64,000 bases of DNA from Arsenophonus sp052174455 (lineage in GTDB: Bacteria; Pseudomonadota; Gammaproteobacteria; Enterobacterales; Enterobacteriaceae), in the NCBI GenBank assembly GCA_052174455.1, contig JBQMRP010000057.1, forward strand, positions 140,278 through 204,277. Direction: 5' to 3'. Numbering within the stretch: the stretch's first letter is position 1; every line of letters starts with the position of its first letter. Both the position numbers and the translations under genes were made by a program. Below are positions 63,566-64,000 of this stretch, in pieces. The notes under the pieces are model-generated. The model worked only from the letters and a program-made list of their open reading frames with translations, did not search any database and had not been told where the DNA came from.

Positions 63566-64000
63566 AGAGTTATTAGTAAATTTAATATATGTCGATTAAG
63601 CTATGTTCCACTCTGATATTTTGTAAATTAGTTATTCATTCTTAAATTAGGCGTTATTTAGCATCAGAGGTCACTAAGTAAAATTTCTTTCCCGCTTGCT
63701 TTCAGATTTCCTGATAAGATAGAAACAGCTTAGATACCATTGAAAGAGTTATTTTCCTCAAACTACACCCCCCTCTTCATGCGTTTGCTTTGTATCCTCA
63801 CTCAGTGTCGCAAATCTAATTTAATTGAATTCGTCGTTATTATTGAAGGTCTAGTTGGCTCACAGGAAAGCATAAAATTCTAGCTATTCTTCTCAATCTT
63901 TATCCAACTTCTTCATTGGTTCAGGATATGTTGAGACTTGCCAACAAATCCTTTGATAATTTGTTAGCGGCATCGCTACTCTTTACTAGTAAAAGCTCCC
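63566..64000 (-). mobile_element. IS256-like element remnant (copy G), runs off the right edge
   Basis: The left terminus 'agagttattagtaaatttaatatatg' and the following 430 bases match the 3' part of copies A, C and F in minus orientation, including the 'TNPIES' region near 63,820-63,840. The window ends within it. Confidence 0.66.

Overview
The window reads as a stretch of a host-restricted, insect-symbiont-type member of the Enterobacterales in an early-to-middle stage of genome erosion. The evidence is gene content and order: rmuC-ubiE-ubiJ-ubiB-tat, ubiD-fre, cpxP/cpxRA, lexA-dgkA/plsB/ubiA-ubiC and aceE-aceF-lpdA, all with close residue-level resemblance to Escherichia/Serratia/Sodalis-type proteins. 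The base composition is AT-rich. Only 13 intact protein genes remain, about 14.7 kb or 23% of the window. The species cannot be fixed from sequence alone.

Layout. 1-2.5 kb: IS91-like and IS481-like remnants. 2.6-12.1 kb: an ancestral ubiquinone/Tat block with rfaH, tatC, tatB and tatA as pseudogenes; ubiB, ubiJ, ubiE and rmuC intact; IS remnants; then fre as a pseudogene. 12.1-16.1 kb: ubiD intact, fused IS ends, hemN pseudogene. 16.3-18.9 kb: IS remnants. 19.0-21.7 kb: the intact Cpx envelope-stress system (cpxA, cpxR, cpxP) with a perfect Cpx box. 21.8-27.4 kb: IS remnants around lexA and dgkA pseudogenes. 27.4-31.4 kb: plsB and ubiA intact, ubiC pseudogene. 31.9-34.3 kb: IS remnants. 34.5-41.8 kb: pyruvate dehydrogenase locus with aceE (split by an IS91-like element) and aceF dead and lpdA intact. 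42.3-50.6 kb: IS remnants flanking intact ybhA. 50.6-60.4 kb: accessory region, partly richer in GC, with no intact gene; it contains a serine-invertase remnant and phage tail-fibre remnants. 60.9-61.6 kb: folE intact. 61.8-64 kb: IS remnants and a dead HU gene.

The apparently empty DNA is largely readable. About 25 kb (roughly 39%) is made of four degraded insertion-sequence families (IS256-, IS1595-, IS481- and IS91-like), all frame-broken, and several kilobases more are ancestral genes recognisable by conceptual translation through stops and frameshifts. Truncated copies and one IS cutting into another show the order of some insertions.

Functional picture. The intact genes support ubiquinone biosynthesis (ubiA, ubiD, ubiE, ubiJ, ubiB), phospholipid acylation (plsB), envelope-stress sensing (CpxARP), the shared E3 lipoamide dehydrogenase, pterin synthesis (folE), a PLP/sugar phosphatase (ybhA) and rmuC. 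The dead genes remove Tat export, the first ubiquinone step (ubiC), pyruvate dehydrogenase E1/E2, LexA control, diacylglycerol kinase, flavin reductase Fre, oxygen-independent HemN, RfaH and one HU subunit. No rRNA, tRNA or CRISPR array was recognised, and I found no complete undescribed system. The best leads are the ubiC-less ubiquinone pathway, the invertase/tail-fibre remnant, and the GC-richer island with a perfect 12-bp inverted repeat.
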